DNA from: Lophius americanus
Taxonomy: Eukaryota > Chordata > Actinopteri > Lophiiformes > Lophiidae
Direction: 5' to 3'
Length of the DNA stretch: 64,000 bases
NCBI GenBank assembly: GCA_037951165.1
Contig: JBBDHG010000110.1
Coordinates: 1,072,501-1,136,500, forward strand
The notes under the pieces are model-generated. The model did not search any database. It was not told the origin of the DNA and saw only the letters and a list, made by a program, of their open reading frames with translations. Made by a program: the position numbers and the translations under genes. Positions 15,501-24,845 of this stretch are shown in pieces. Position 1 is the first letter of the stretch, and every line of letters starts with the position of its first letter.

Positions 15501-18500
15501 TCTCTCATTTCAAGAACGGGTAATATGCCAAAGTGAACACTAATGTTCGGGGGGGAGCTGATTAAAAGGACAAAATTAAACTGAGGGAGACTCCCACAGG
15601 GTCCGGCTCTGTGTGCTGATAGGGAAGAGAGCCTGTGTAAGGGAAACACTGCATGCATGGGCAAGTAGTAATTTCAAAATAAAGGTATATCTTAAAAAAG
15701 ACGATATAATATATATCGGTATTTTGACTTTCCATCGATTTGATTGGATTGATGTTCAACAAAGCGATATACCGATATGGATGTATTTATTTTTACACCC
15801 CCCAAAACGAGCTACTGAGTATAGCAGGTACCACTGCTGTAAACCTCTCTTATTCTTCATTTCTTATTAGTCACAAACTGCAAATTTCAACTTTATGAAT
15901 AGACATTACTTATTCTTTTTACAACGCGTGGTGTCACCATGGCAATTGAGATGCGCCGCCACTTCGCACAGGCGCATAGACAGAAGAACACTCTGACGTC
16001 AGCAGATTAAGTCAAGACCCTTCCAAAATTTCTAGCATGCCAGAAAAACCTTTCCATCATCCGACCCCTGTTTGGGAGTTGCTTATCGACACTTTTGACC
16101 ACACGTACACTGCGCGAAAAACAACAAAGGACTGACATCGTCAGATGGCAATGCCGTCCTGGGGTCATTCGCACTTGAGAATCAGCCTCAAATTGTACAG
16201 TGTACGCCCACAGCTTCAGACACAAACTTAAACTTCCCTAATCCCCCAAGTCACATGTCCACAATAACCATAAGTCCACCATCTTGAAGAGCCAGGCCTG
16301 GATCTTGACAGCGAGTTGGAACACAAACTGTTCTCCAAGTTTAGTCAACTGGGTGCATGGATTTACACATGGCTCTTTTCTCTCCTCTTGTGTCACCGGG
16401 AAGTACTTTGTGGTGAGGTTTAAGTTGAATTTATACATCTGCAGAGCTGCTCCTTGGAAAGACATTGTATGCAATTACTTTGACATTCATCATCCTATCT
16501 GAATTCAGAAAAATTCCACATCTCAGAATGTGGACCTTTTCTCGGCAGAAATTAAATGTAGTTGGATGGTGGATTCATCTTGTTCTACACCTTTTTTCCC
16601 CTGCCTTTTTTATTCGTATTTTCCCCTCACACAGGCAAACAGCTTTCTCCTCTGGTCTCTCTGTCTTTCCCATTTCTCATTTGTGTCACATGATCTAACA
16701 CACCAATTTTATTGGCTTAGGGAGAAATGCCATTTCTTTGCTGCAGTTAATGTTATGAATTAAAATGTTGTATAATCGTTGCGCTTCTGAAATTACATCA
16801 TATATACGTCTGACTCAAGATCGCAACCTTTTCACAATTAATTCCCCAGCCACATACATACACAAACATTACATAAAAATTGTTGATTTACAATGACATT
16901 GAACGTTTCGATCTCTGACTGCATTGAGAGACTACAGTCTGTCAATGATCCTTAAACACAACAGGTCAGAAGCCCCTGTAAACGTATCAACATGCGAGTC
17001 AGCCAGGTGGTATGATGGGAAGGTAGGTATAATTTGAAACCTACAACCAGAAGATTTACAAAGCAGTATTTGGTGCCTATATCAAGGACAAAGAACATTT
17101 GTAAAAACAACTAAAAACTGGTGAGAAAGCACAACGACACTTGTTACCTTACAAACAAAGGACAGGATCAACCATCATGTAAAACAGAAGGTAAATGTTT
17201 CTGTTTGCCAAATTATACAGTTGTTTACAAAGCTCCACTCGATGCATGTAAAAAGAATTACAAAAGACTCTGACACTTCTATGTTATAAAAGGTTACTTA
17301 ATTATCATTTCGTCCTGAGTAAATAATTGCGGAGCGTTTTCACTGCTGCATGATCTGTCCTGAGCTTTTTAGACCCCTGGTATTTGTCTGATAATATTTA
17401 AGAAACATACATTGAACGTAAACTCCTATCTTTATGACCTTTTGTTTGAGGAATTAACTCAAACAAAAAAACAAAACAAAGTAATTTACATTGCCAGCAG
17501 GCATTTTTTAGTTTGGAAGGCAATGGCATTCTTATTTGACAGCAGAAACCTCAAGGGGTGGGTGTGCGGTGGTTGTGCTGTATCACAATACGTAAAAAAC
17601 TTGCAACGTAATCAGGTAAGTCACTTCTACTCACCAAACAACATTCAACAGAATGGCATAGACAGAAAGTCTGCTCGCCTCTATGGCTCATTTAGAGCAA
17701 GGTCATCCAGGCACTGAAAAAACATTTACAAATCCATCTCACTGCTGGGGCATGGTATTGGCACTTTCCTAAACTGATGTGTCAAGATAGAATTCAGTTA
17801 AAATAGGTCAAAGAACCACTGGCATTTAAACAAATTTTCCCCAGTGTTCATCCCAGATGAGTTCTTTTAATGAGCCAAGCTAAACCAAGTATTTTTTGAA
17901 ATTTCAGATAGAAGCACTTATCTCCTTTGACAACTGCAAGATCCTTCATGGGGAACAGAGAGAAAGAGAGGCCTCCCAGTAGCACATGGTGACTGTAGCA
18001 TGCAATGGCATGCATGCCTGAGGATGAAACAGCCATGACCTCTTCAACAAACCGATCGTCCATACCAATGACTTTTTCAATAAGACTGGTAAACCAAGCA
18101 GGGTAAACTGGGCCTTCCTGTCAGTAAAAACAAAGCCAGTCCTGCAGACTCTGATGTATACGAACAAGAAAAAGATCATTACATTACGTTCATACACTGC
18201 TTTCAAGGTCATTATTAAAGCACTTCAACATATGTCCTTAATAAAATAGCACATTAATCAGTTCAATCTCAGTGGATGATGCAGATTAGGTTTTTATCAT
18301 AACTGGCGTTATGCAGATCACACACAATGCGCTAGGGCTTCCATCCAACTAAGTAATGATCTGTTCAGTTTAGTCATTTCCTAAAAGAAAACCGGAGACC
18401 AGAGTGATCTATGCCAGCAGCATGTCACTAATCATAGAGTAGTGATTAACAGAAAAAATGGTTGGTACCTTGGCTTTTTGCAGAATAATGAGCAGAAATG

Positions 18501-19429
18501 AAATTTTGCATCAATGAAACAAATTACATTTAGGCACACGATAAAAAAACCGGATCATCTCTTTCAAAACCATAACAGGATTATTTTTTGAGCGATCCTG
18601 CTAACTGTGCTTTGCTGCATAATTCAGATATTTATCTCGGTGCGCAATGTTGAAACATACAAATAGATTATTATTTGCGATAATATTGGGCAAAAAGACT
18701 TTCTGAGAAAACTGAATAAATGCCTGGACAAAGGGGTCAACGATACATAAATATTTAGCTTTGTTAAAAGCGTGGTACGGAATTAGCTTGCTAACATTAG
18801 CAGTTATCAGTTAGCTGACGTTAGCTACTTCATTGATCATGATAATCAACGAGACGCCCCAAAATAAACACTGCCAAATGTCAAACGATACGTACATCCT
18901 GAGCATAAACAAGAAATATGGTATATTTGTGGCAACATTGTGTTTTACGACCTATATTTCCCTCTCTTTTCCCCATCCCCCAACCCGCATTGTCTGTCTC
19001 AACTTTGACTATGAGCCAATCCTTCCAGACAAGCAGCCTGCTAGCGTTAGCTTGCCGTAAGACAGCTAGCATCTCCACTAGCATTGGGTAGCAACAGGCT
19101 AACGAGGCTACCAGTGGAACAGCCCGTTCTCAGCTAGCATTCCCATTAGCATTTGCACGACTGTTTAGATAGCAACAAGCTAACGAGGATTGTTCAAGAT
19201 GCCGGGCCTTGATTCAACCCTCAGGGGGGTCATTTAAAAACTTATAACCCAAATACACATCCATAACAACCCAAGCACAGCATTTAAACACAACTTCGAA
19301 TAATATGAGATATCCTCTGCGCGTAAATACTGTTTTAAAACCCTTTTCCCTGGCCGAAACAAAATACCTGTCATTGAGCTGATCTTCGGTCCCGGGCAAC
19401 GGGTGAACCACGAAGTGTATAGATGTCAT
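541..19429 (-). CDS. ubr5: UBR5 N-terminal half (13 coding exons, runs off left edge)
   Basis: HECT-type E3 ubiquitin ligase of the N-degron pathway; this window holds only residues 1-562. Coding exons in transcript order: 19368-19429, 10705-10749, 9597-9678, 9284-9360, 7998-8117, 7078-7372, 6769-6928, 5300-5449, 4304-4497, 3990-4106, 3739-3849, 969-1123, 541-658. All have AG/GT borders and join in phase with no stop. The protein starts MTSIHFVVHPLPGTEDQL, as I remember for vertebrate UBR5. Exons 6-7 encode the UBA domain (about residues 215-262) followed by an acidic DDEDGDDGDD run. Exons 9-13 carry the WWPDK, KWSEPEPYRNAQ and YWWGVVPFSQRKKM blocks of the N-terminal propeller-like region, and exon 13 has a basic KARAKNKKPK stretch, NLS-like. 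UBR box, MLLE and HECT domains must lie to the left. Two oddities are a Gly-rich insertion in exon 6 and a tandem acceptor at exon 9. The identification is firm; single exon borders are inferred. Confidence 0.96.
1124..3738 (-). other. ubr5: ubr5 intron 11
   Basis: A 2.6-kb intron between the exons ending NKV and ATWVDDTL. It is AT-rich. I see no exon, RNA gene or recognisable transposon; the ORFs in it are short and unlike known proteins. Confidence 0.6.
4497..4520 (-). promoter_or_regulatory. ubr5: Tandem 3' splice sites of ubr5 exon 9 (18 nt apart)
   Basis: Two AG acceptors precede exon 9 on the minus strand. The distal one ends at 4516 and gives exon 4304-4515; the proximal one ends at 4498 and gives 4304-4497. 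Both keep the frame. The 18 bases between them encode VLLLPL followed by ERDSELL. Human UBR5 isoforms with and without VLLLPL are known, so the alternative site looks conserved. The intervening CTCCTTCTTCCC also serves as the pyrimidine tract of the proximal site. Confidence 0.8.
7219..7347 (-). repeat. ubr5: Gly/Ser-rich low-complexity tract in ubr5 exon 6
   Basis: Codons 138-180 are almost all Gly with some Ser, Ala and Thr, encoded by GGN repeats that appear as tcc/tcctcc on the plus strand. They sit between the conserved SRWSSGV block and the conserved RDSRRQTRVIRTGRDRG block just before the UBA domain. From memory, the mammalian tract here is only about 12 residues, so this looks like a slippage expansion of some 30 residues. 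Confidence 0.85.
10886..12413 (-). mobile_element. Tc1/mariner-like element, decayed, with a foreign insert
   Basis: The left end near 10886 (ACTGCTCTAAA) and the right end near 12413 (TTTTTTGGAGCAGTG) form imperfect inverted repeats of the CACTGCTC type. The left arm (TCTTTATTGATATACATTG at about 10960) also occurs at 23500 in a second copy. Minus-strand fragments in 11580-12013 include YQDEILRP, typical of the DDE transposase core, broken by stops and frameshifts. About 11000-11540 does not match the second copy and is probably a later nested insertion of unknown family. Non-functional. Confidence 0.6.
13140..13790 (-). mobile_element. L2/Rex1-like LINE ORF2 3' fragment
   Basis: Read on the minus strand with frameshifts, this gives the C-terminal part of a non-LTR reverse transcriptase: LNSSKTHVFLVGPFRP, then STLSFEAHINNVTRSASF, then LHWLPVKHGIDYNILL, then SRADPHLWNSLPQTTREI and LKSRLKTQLF. 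This order of blocks is typical of fish L2/Rex1-clade elements. It is 5'-truncated and frameshifted (13192-13422 and 13140-13346 lie in different frames), so it is an inactive fossil. It sits in ubr5 intron 1, sense to the gene. Confidence 0.8.
15932..16001. promoter_or_regulatory. CRE palindrome with nearby X-box-like motif in ubr5 intron 1
   Basis: TGACGTCA at 15994-16001 is a perfect CREB/ATF palindrome. About 50 bases before it, GTCACCATGGCAATTG resembles an RFX X-box (inverted half-sites GTNRCC/RGYAAC with one mismatch). The stretch between is unusually CpG-rich for its surroundings. A regulatory role is inferred only. Confidence 0.3.
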
Positions 19430-19640
19430 GGGGTCAATCCAGAATCACACAGAAACGTGTGAACGTTGAAGAAATAGTAACTCTGTCGATTACTGTATAT
19501 GTGTGGGTTCATAGGAATCGTTTAATGGCGAAACGGCTCGAGTTTAGATCCCAGCCTCCTCACCCACATGCCGCCATCTTAACTCTAGCAAGCTGCTGCT
19601 GTGTGTTGATAGCGCACATGTAACGGCTCCGCTGGTTGGG
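19430..19640 (-). promoter_or_regulatory. ubr5: ubr5 5' leader and promoter with YY1-like site
   Basis: Directly upstream of the ubr5 ATG. On the minus strand, 19580-19570 reads AAGATGGCGGC, the full YY1 consensus often found at start sites of broadly expressed genes. It lies about 140 bases before the ATG, so transcription probably starts near 19570-19590. No TATA box was seen. The start site itself is inferred. Confidence 0.5.
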
Positions 19641-20279
19641 CCCTGAACACAACCAGGAAATGTGTTACAAGGGACCGGATTGGACCACAGCAGAAAGGCA
19701 GGAAGACTGTAATCAAACATTACTATACCTTCACGGTCCTTAGTCTTTGTTCTCATCCTGCCCAGCTCCCGGATCTTTGTTTATTAGCATTTAAAGCACC
19801 CCCATGCCAACTGCTGTACTGCAGAGGCTCAAAAAGGGTTAAGCGCACCCACTCCAGGTTAAAAACTAAGATAAGAGGTTGAAACTATGAAAAGGTAAGG
19901 CGATAAAGTATCAAAACACACGCCTGACTATCATTCTGGCCTCCAAGATTGAAGAAAAAAAAAAAGCCTTCCACGAACCCCCACCCGATAATTAATAATA
20001 GTTCCAGATGCCTAATTAGTCTTGTCATTAAAGTCAGATAAAAAGCACCATTGTTTGAGTACTGTTCTGTCCGTATTGCTACTGATTTTTAAGTATGGTC
20101 AATACAAAGTCATCATGCATTATACATTATTATTATTATTAATCAGTCATTACATTATAACCACTGACAGGTGCAGTCCAAATAATATTGATTATTCAAT
20201 GGCTCCTGTCATTGTGGGGGGTAGATCAGACAGCAAGTAAACACTTTGTCATAAATGTTGATGTGGTCGGAGCAGAAAA

Positions 20280-20870
20280 AAATGCGGCTCTTTAGGTATC
20301 GGAGAGACTTAAATAAGGGTCAAGTGGTCGGATGACATCTCTAGAATTGCAGGTCTTATTTAGTGTTCCTGGTCTGCAGTGGTTAGTACCTACCAAAGAC
20401 ATCTAGGGAAGGACGACTAGTTCCCAAGGACACAAGTGTCCATTGCTTATAGATGCACATGGGGATTGAGGGCTGTAGCATGTGTTCTTTGATCCTGAAG
20501 AAGAGCTACCGTTGCACATATTGCCGAATAAGTTCATGCCGGTTCTGGTAGAAAAGGTTTCAGAACACAGAGTTCATCACAGCTTGTTGCATATGGGGCT
20601 ACATAGTCAAAGACTGGTCAGATTGCACATGCTGTTCCGAATGAGCATCTGTGGGATGTGCTGGACAAATAAGTTCAGTCCATGGATGTCCAGCATCACA
20701 ACATGCAAGACTTAATGGAGCTGCAGCTACATGTTGGTGCCAGATGTCAGTGCAACTTCTTGTGGAGTCCATGCCTCGACGGGTCAGAGATATTTTGTCA
20801 ACAAAAGGAGGATCTACACAATATTAGGCGGGTCGTTATGATATTTATATTTATATATTTTATTTATTTT
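20280..20870 (+). mobile_element. Tc1-like transposase remnant (plus strand)
   Basis: Broken frames give VHHSLLHMGLHSQRLVRLHM, like the linker after the helix-turn-helix domain of Tc1-like transposases, and farther on LVESMPRRVRDILSTKGGS, the usual transposase C terminus. The catalytic middle is deleted and frames shift at about 20700, so this is an inactive, internally deleted copy. It lies about 850 bases upstream of the ubr5 start, pointing away from it. Confidence 0.8.
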
Positions 20871-23430
20871 CAACAAAAATACTTTTTCCTCAGGTCGTTT
20901 TGGGAAGTTAAAGGTTCCATCACAGGCCCCTCTGTTAAAGTGTCCCTCTGCAAGACACTGAATCCATGCTCCTCAATGAAGATTGTTCTTCTAACACTAT
21001 GAGTTTTCATATAGATTTTAATTCATTTGTAACAAATAAATAATTAAATTGTACTTAAAATGTCATGGTTTGAGCTAAAGGAAGGGAAAACATAGTAGCC
21101 CCGACTTTATAAACCAAACAAGGCTTACCATTTAGTCACTAAATCTTAAGGGAACAGCTTGACATATTTTCAGCACCTCTCATAGAATGGAAAAATTCAC
21201 ATGGGACTCCAAAGTTAAAGCTACTATTCTTACATTAGTTTTATATTTAAAAATGAACCAGCACAGAGTTCTTTATGGGAGAGGACTGGGAATCTTTTCA
21301 GTCAGTGCTCTGCCTCATGGAAAAACAAGCACGTAATATCCCAATAAACCCAGTGAAAGCTGGGAAATGGTTCAAGCAGCCGTGGTGTGATCAAGCTAGC
21401 CTGGTTTGTAAACGAGAGAGCGAGACAGAAGAAATGCGGGCCCAGGAATAACCTCAGAGAAATCTGACTAGAGAAAAGTCTGTTTTTAGGAGTAGTCAGC
21501 AACATTTTAGTATTTTCTGTGCCCTGGGCGTAAGAAAGGGAACTGGTCTCGATATGGCAGACGTAAAAATCAGGGGCAGGGCAATCATCACTCATCACTT
21601 TATAGAACAAGAGATGACATGTTATTGCTCGAGTAATAAAAAAAACCAATAATGTATTTTGTATATGTGTTGGAAAAATACCGAACAGAAGATTCTATAG
21701 CACAATTAATCATTACAAAATACCTTCATCTTGGACAGGTTGTCATCGAAATAGGAATGTCAAAAAAATAAGACATTGAACATTTTGGTGTAAATAAGTG
21801 AAAGGACAAGTATTTGATCATGTTAATCGACTGTTTAATCCAATGAGAGCATTTGCCTTTTCAAACCAGCAGATGGAATGTTTAAGTTTTTATAATGACA
21901 TCAGAATTACTTTTTACTTTACTGTATTTTCATCTTGTCTGCATGTCCCTTGTATACTCAGTTTGCATTTTTGTGTAATTTGACATACATGTATGTGCCT
22001 GTATGTTTTATATTTTGAGGCAACAGCAGGTGGACTCTGTAGGCCAACCCGTTTAGGTGTAATCTATGCAAGCTCTTGGATGAAGAAAGTTGAGAATATA
22101 CCTAACTGTATTTGTTTTGTCAAAATGCTTTGTGGATTGATGGAAGCTTCTCATGATCTTGATTTGGCCCAAATGGACCTACCCTCCGTGAATCTAGTAT
22201 GGCTGATATTCTTTTGGACATTTTAATAAATTTATCATTTTTCTTGGACCCAAGGGTGGCGTACCCAAACACAGAGAAGCAAGAGCTGCTTATTAAAAGT
22301 GCAAAATGGAGTGTGGGGGCAGGGCAGACAGCTGGTCACAGCGTAGCTGAAGCCCAGCAGAGTCCTCAAACCATATGAGACAGGTCAGCTACCAGAGTGC
22401 AGCAGGTGAAGACAGCAGCTAGAACAGTAAACCTGGGAAAGAGAAATTGTATCCAGAGACGAAAAATGGTTTGCAAAGAATGTCAGAGTGCTAAAAACAG
22501 AGTAATAAGCCCAGATACCCCCTGTGATAAACAGACAATCTGTCGAAGAATGGCGTTTAGAGCGTGGGTTTATATACAGCAGTCCACATGTGGGATAATG
22601 CACCACATAGAAGTCAGGTGTGCAGATGGTGTAGTAGGAAAAGTGAGGAGACACAGACAGGTAGCCACACCCTGGTAACAGACACAAGACTGGGAGAGAA
22701 AGACAACAACCGGAGGGTAAGGAAGAACACCAGAATCACCTTAAAAAATCATATTTCCATGGAAAACACAAACCATAAGATTGACAGAAAAGTCAAAATA
22801 TAGTTGGTCAATTTAACTGTGAAGTTCGGTAAGGCAGGAACATAGTTTGAGAGATATGCTCTGGACAAGATGACAAAATTTAAGACTCCTCCCTCACAAT
22901 CAGATTTACGAAAAGATCAAAATGTAAAAAAGGAGTAACTACATATCATGTTTACAGTTTGATGTCGCTAGTATGTACAGTGTCTCCCTTTCATTTCTAT
23001 TCAGGGGGGATATTTCATTTGTGACTGTAATTTTTTCCTTATCCTTTTTGTAATAAGGTTCTTTGGTATTACTGGAATACAACTAAGAACAATCATCCAA
23101 GTCCTGTACCCCGTGTTTTACTTGTTTTGAATTAAAGAAATTTAAATTTAAATTCTTTGCTATTTTATACGTGTATTCCATTACACTGACAGAACCCTTC
23201 CTCTCTTGTAATAACCACGTATCTTCAACTATGTCGCGTTTAAACGTATTTGATAAACTGAAGGATAAGTTTAGTTTAGCTTACTTCTTAAGCTAAACTA
23301 AAAATTTCTAAAAACTGTGTTGGATTATTTGTAAAATGCCATGAAATCGAAAACCGGCTGATCTTTTTAGAGACGTGGTTCTCAAAGGACGAAGATGCTC
23401 TAAGCAGGCTGTGGTGAAGATGTAGACTAA
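20871..23430. other. Intergenic, no gene recognised
   Basis: Between two Tc1-like remnants. ORFs of 60-115 codons occur on both strands, but none resembles a known protein or has convincing splice signals. Confidence 0.5.
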
Positions 23431-23434
23431 ACTA

Positions 23435-24390
23435 CACTGCTCAAAATTAGGCCAAAGCCAAAGCCACACATTAGATCTCAATGAACAAAATATTCAAGTT
23501 GAAAATCTTTATTGATATACATTGCGTAATTTGTTTAGAACAAAGTTATGCAAGAGCGATCAATGGAAATCCAAATCATTAAACCATTAAGGGCTGGATT
23601 CCAAATTACACCAAAAATCAATGTGAAAAACTGAAATCCCAGACTGATCCAACTCCAGTGAATTTCATCACAACAACTCATAGTGTGACCCAGGAGTGTG
23701 TTTGACCCCCACACGCCAATGGGACCTCTTGAAAATGTCTAACCTAACAGCAGTCAGGGTACCGTTGGCTGGCCCGTGTAGGTCTGTGAGACCATCCACT
23801 GTGACGGTCTGCCCAGACCTTCACTGACCCACCACCAAACCGGTGCTGCTGGACGATGATGCAGCAGCATTACGTTCTCCACAGCGTCTCCGGACTCTTC
23901 CAAATGACCTCAGTTTGAACATGCTCTCATCTGTGAAGAGAACGGGGCACAAATGGAGGACCTGCATATTCTGCTGTTCTCTGGTGAAAACCAATTGAGC
24001 TCCACAGCGCTGGCCTGTGAGCACAGGTCCGAGGAGAGGACGTCGGGCCCTCATGTCACCCTCACGCGGCCTGCTGCTGACAGTTTTGTTAGAAACATCA
24101 CATCAGTAGCCCACTGGAGGTCATTTTTATAGGGATCTGGCAGGGCTCCTCCTGTCCTCCGGACACTGAGGAGCAGATACCAGTCTGACTGCTGGATTGT
24201 TGTCCTTCCACGGACTTGTCCAGCTCTCCTCATGTAACGGCCCGTCTTGGCATCTCCTCCATCTCTTGAGACTGTGCTGGGAGACACAGCAAACCGTCTT
24301 GCAACTGCACGCAGGGATAATCCACCCTGGAGGAGCTGGAATACCTTTTCAGCGTCAGTGGGCTGCACAGGTACATCAGTCAACATTTAC
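23435..24390 (-). mobile_element. Tc1/IS630-like transposase remnant (minus strand)
   Basis: On the minus strand, 24386-24051 encodes a helix-turn-helix start (LSLRAVARRFAVSPSTVSR). After a frameshift, 24054-23821 encodes MRARRPLLGPVLTGQRC and LFTDESMFKL with GRVRRRCGER, the first part of a DDE catalytic core, followed by GGGSVKVW near 23830-23805. The left end CACTGCTCAAAA is at 23435; the opposite inverted repeat is not found, so the copy is truncated. It belongs to the same family as the element at 10886-12413, sharing the TCTTTATTGATATACATTG arm and a GTGAATTTCATCACAA segment. Confidence 0.82.
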
Positions 24391-24734
24391 AGCAGTTACG
24401 TAGTGAATAAAAAAGTGATACTGATCCAAAGTATCCAATATAACGGTATGACACTGAAATATAACATTCTACTACACAGACAAGACTTTCAGATTTGATT
24501 TTTCTGCACATTTTGCTTAAAAATACTTTCATACTTTTAAAAATACTATTTTTAGGTGGATTTTGAATGCAGGGCCTTTCAATTTAGTGGAGTATTTTAA
24601 CAATGTGGTATTAATACTTTTACTCAAGTCAAGCATCTGAATATTTCATCCACCACCTGCTCCTTGAAAATATTCCTGTGACAACATTTTACTATATAGT
24701 TTGTAAAAACAATATATCATTATTATGTTGTTAC

Positions 24735-24845
24735 ATGGAAAATTGCCCAGGGTGTACCCGGCCTCTGGCCCAATGTCAGCTGGGATAGGCTCCAGCACCG
24801 CCGCAACCCTGAACGGGATAAACGTTTACTCTTAATGAATGAATC
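24735..24845 (+). repeat. Short dispersed fish repeat fragment
   Basis: Contains CAGGGTGTACCCGGCC and CAGCTGGGATAGGCTCCAGC, then CCGCAACCCTGAACGGGATAA and a GAATGAAT end. The same module recurs at 58480-58680, and this tail is very common in percomorph genomes. The family name is not assigned from sequence alone. Confidence 0.65.

Larger units (their letters stand above)
10750..19367 (-). other. ubr5: ubr5 intron 1 (8.6 kb) with several transposon fossils
   Basis: Splits the Arg codon of LNDR/LREV between the first two coding exons. It contains the right-hand part of a Tc1-like element (to 12413), an L2/Rex1-type LINE fragment (13140-13790), a perfect CRE palindrome TGACGTCA at 15994-16001, an unexplained open segment near 17848-18120, and a TTAGC-rich cluster near the first exon (18782-19190). 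The rest, about 13800-15900 and 16000-17800, shows nothing I recognise. Confidence 0.7.

Noticed and set aside
17412..17717. 101-codon ORF in ubr5 intron 1
   Set aside because: No recognisable domain, opposite strand to the gene, no splice support.
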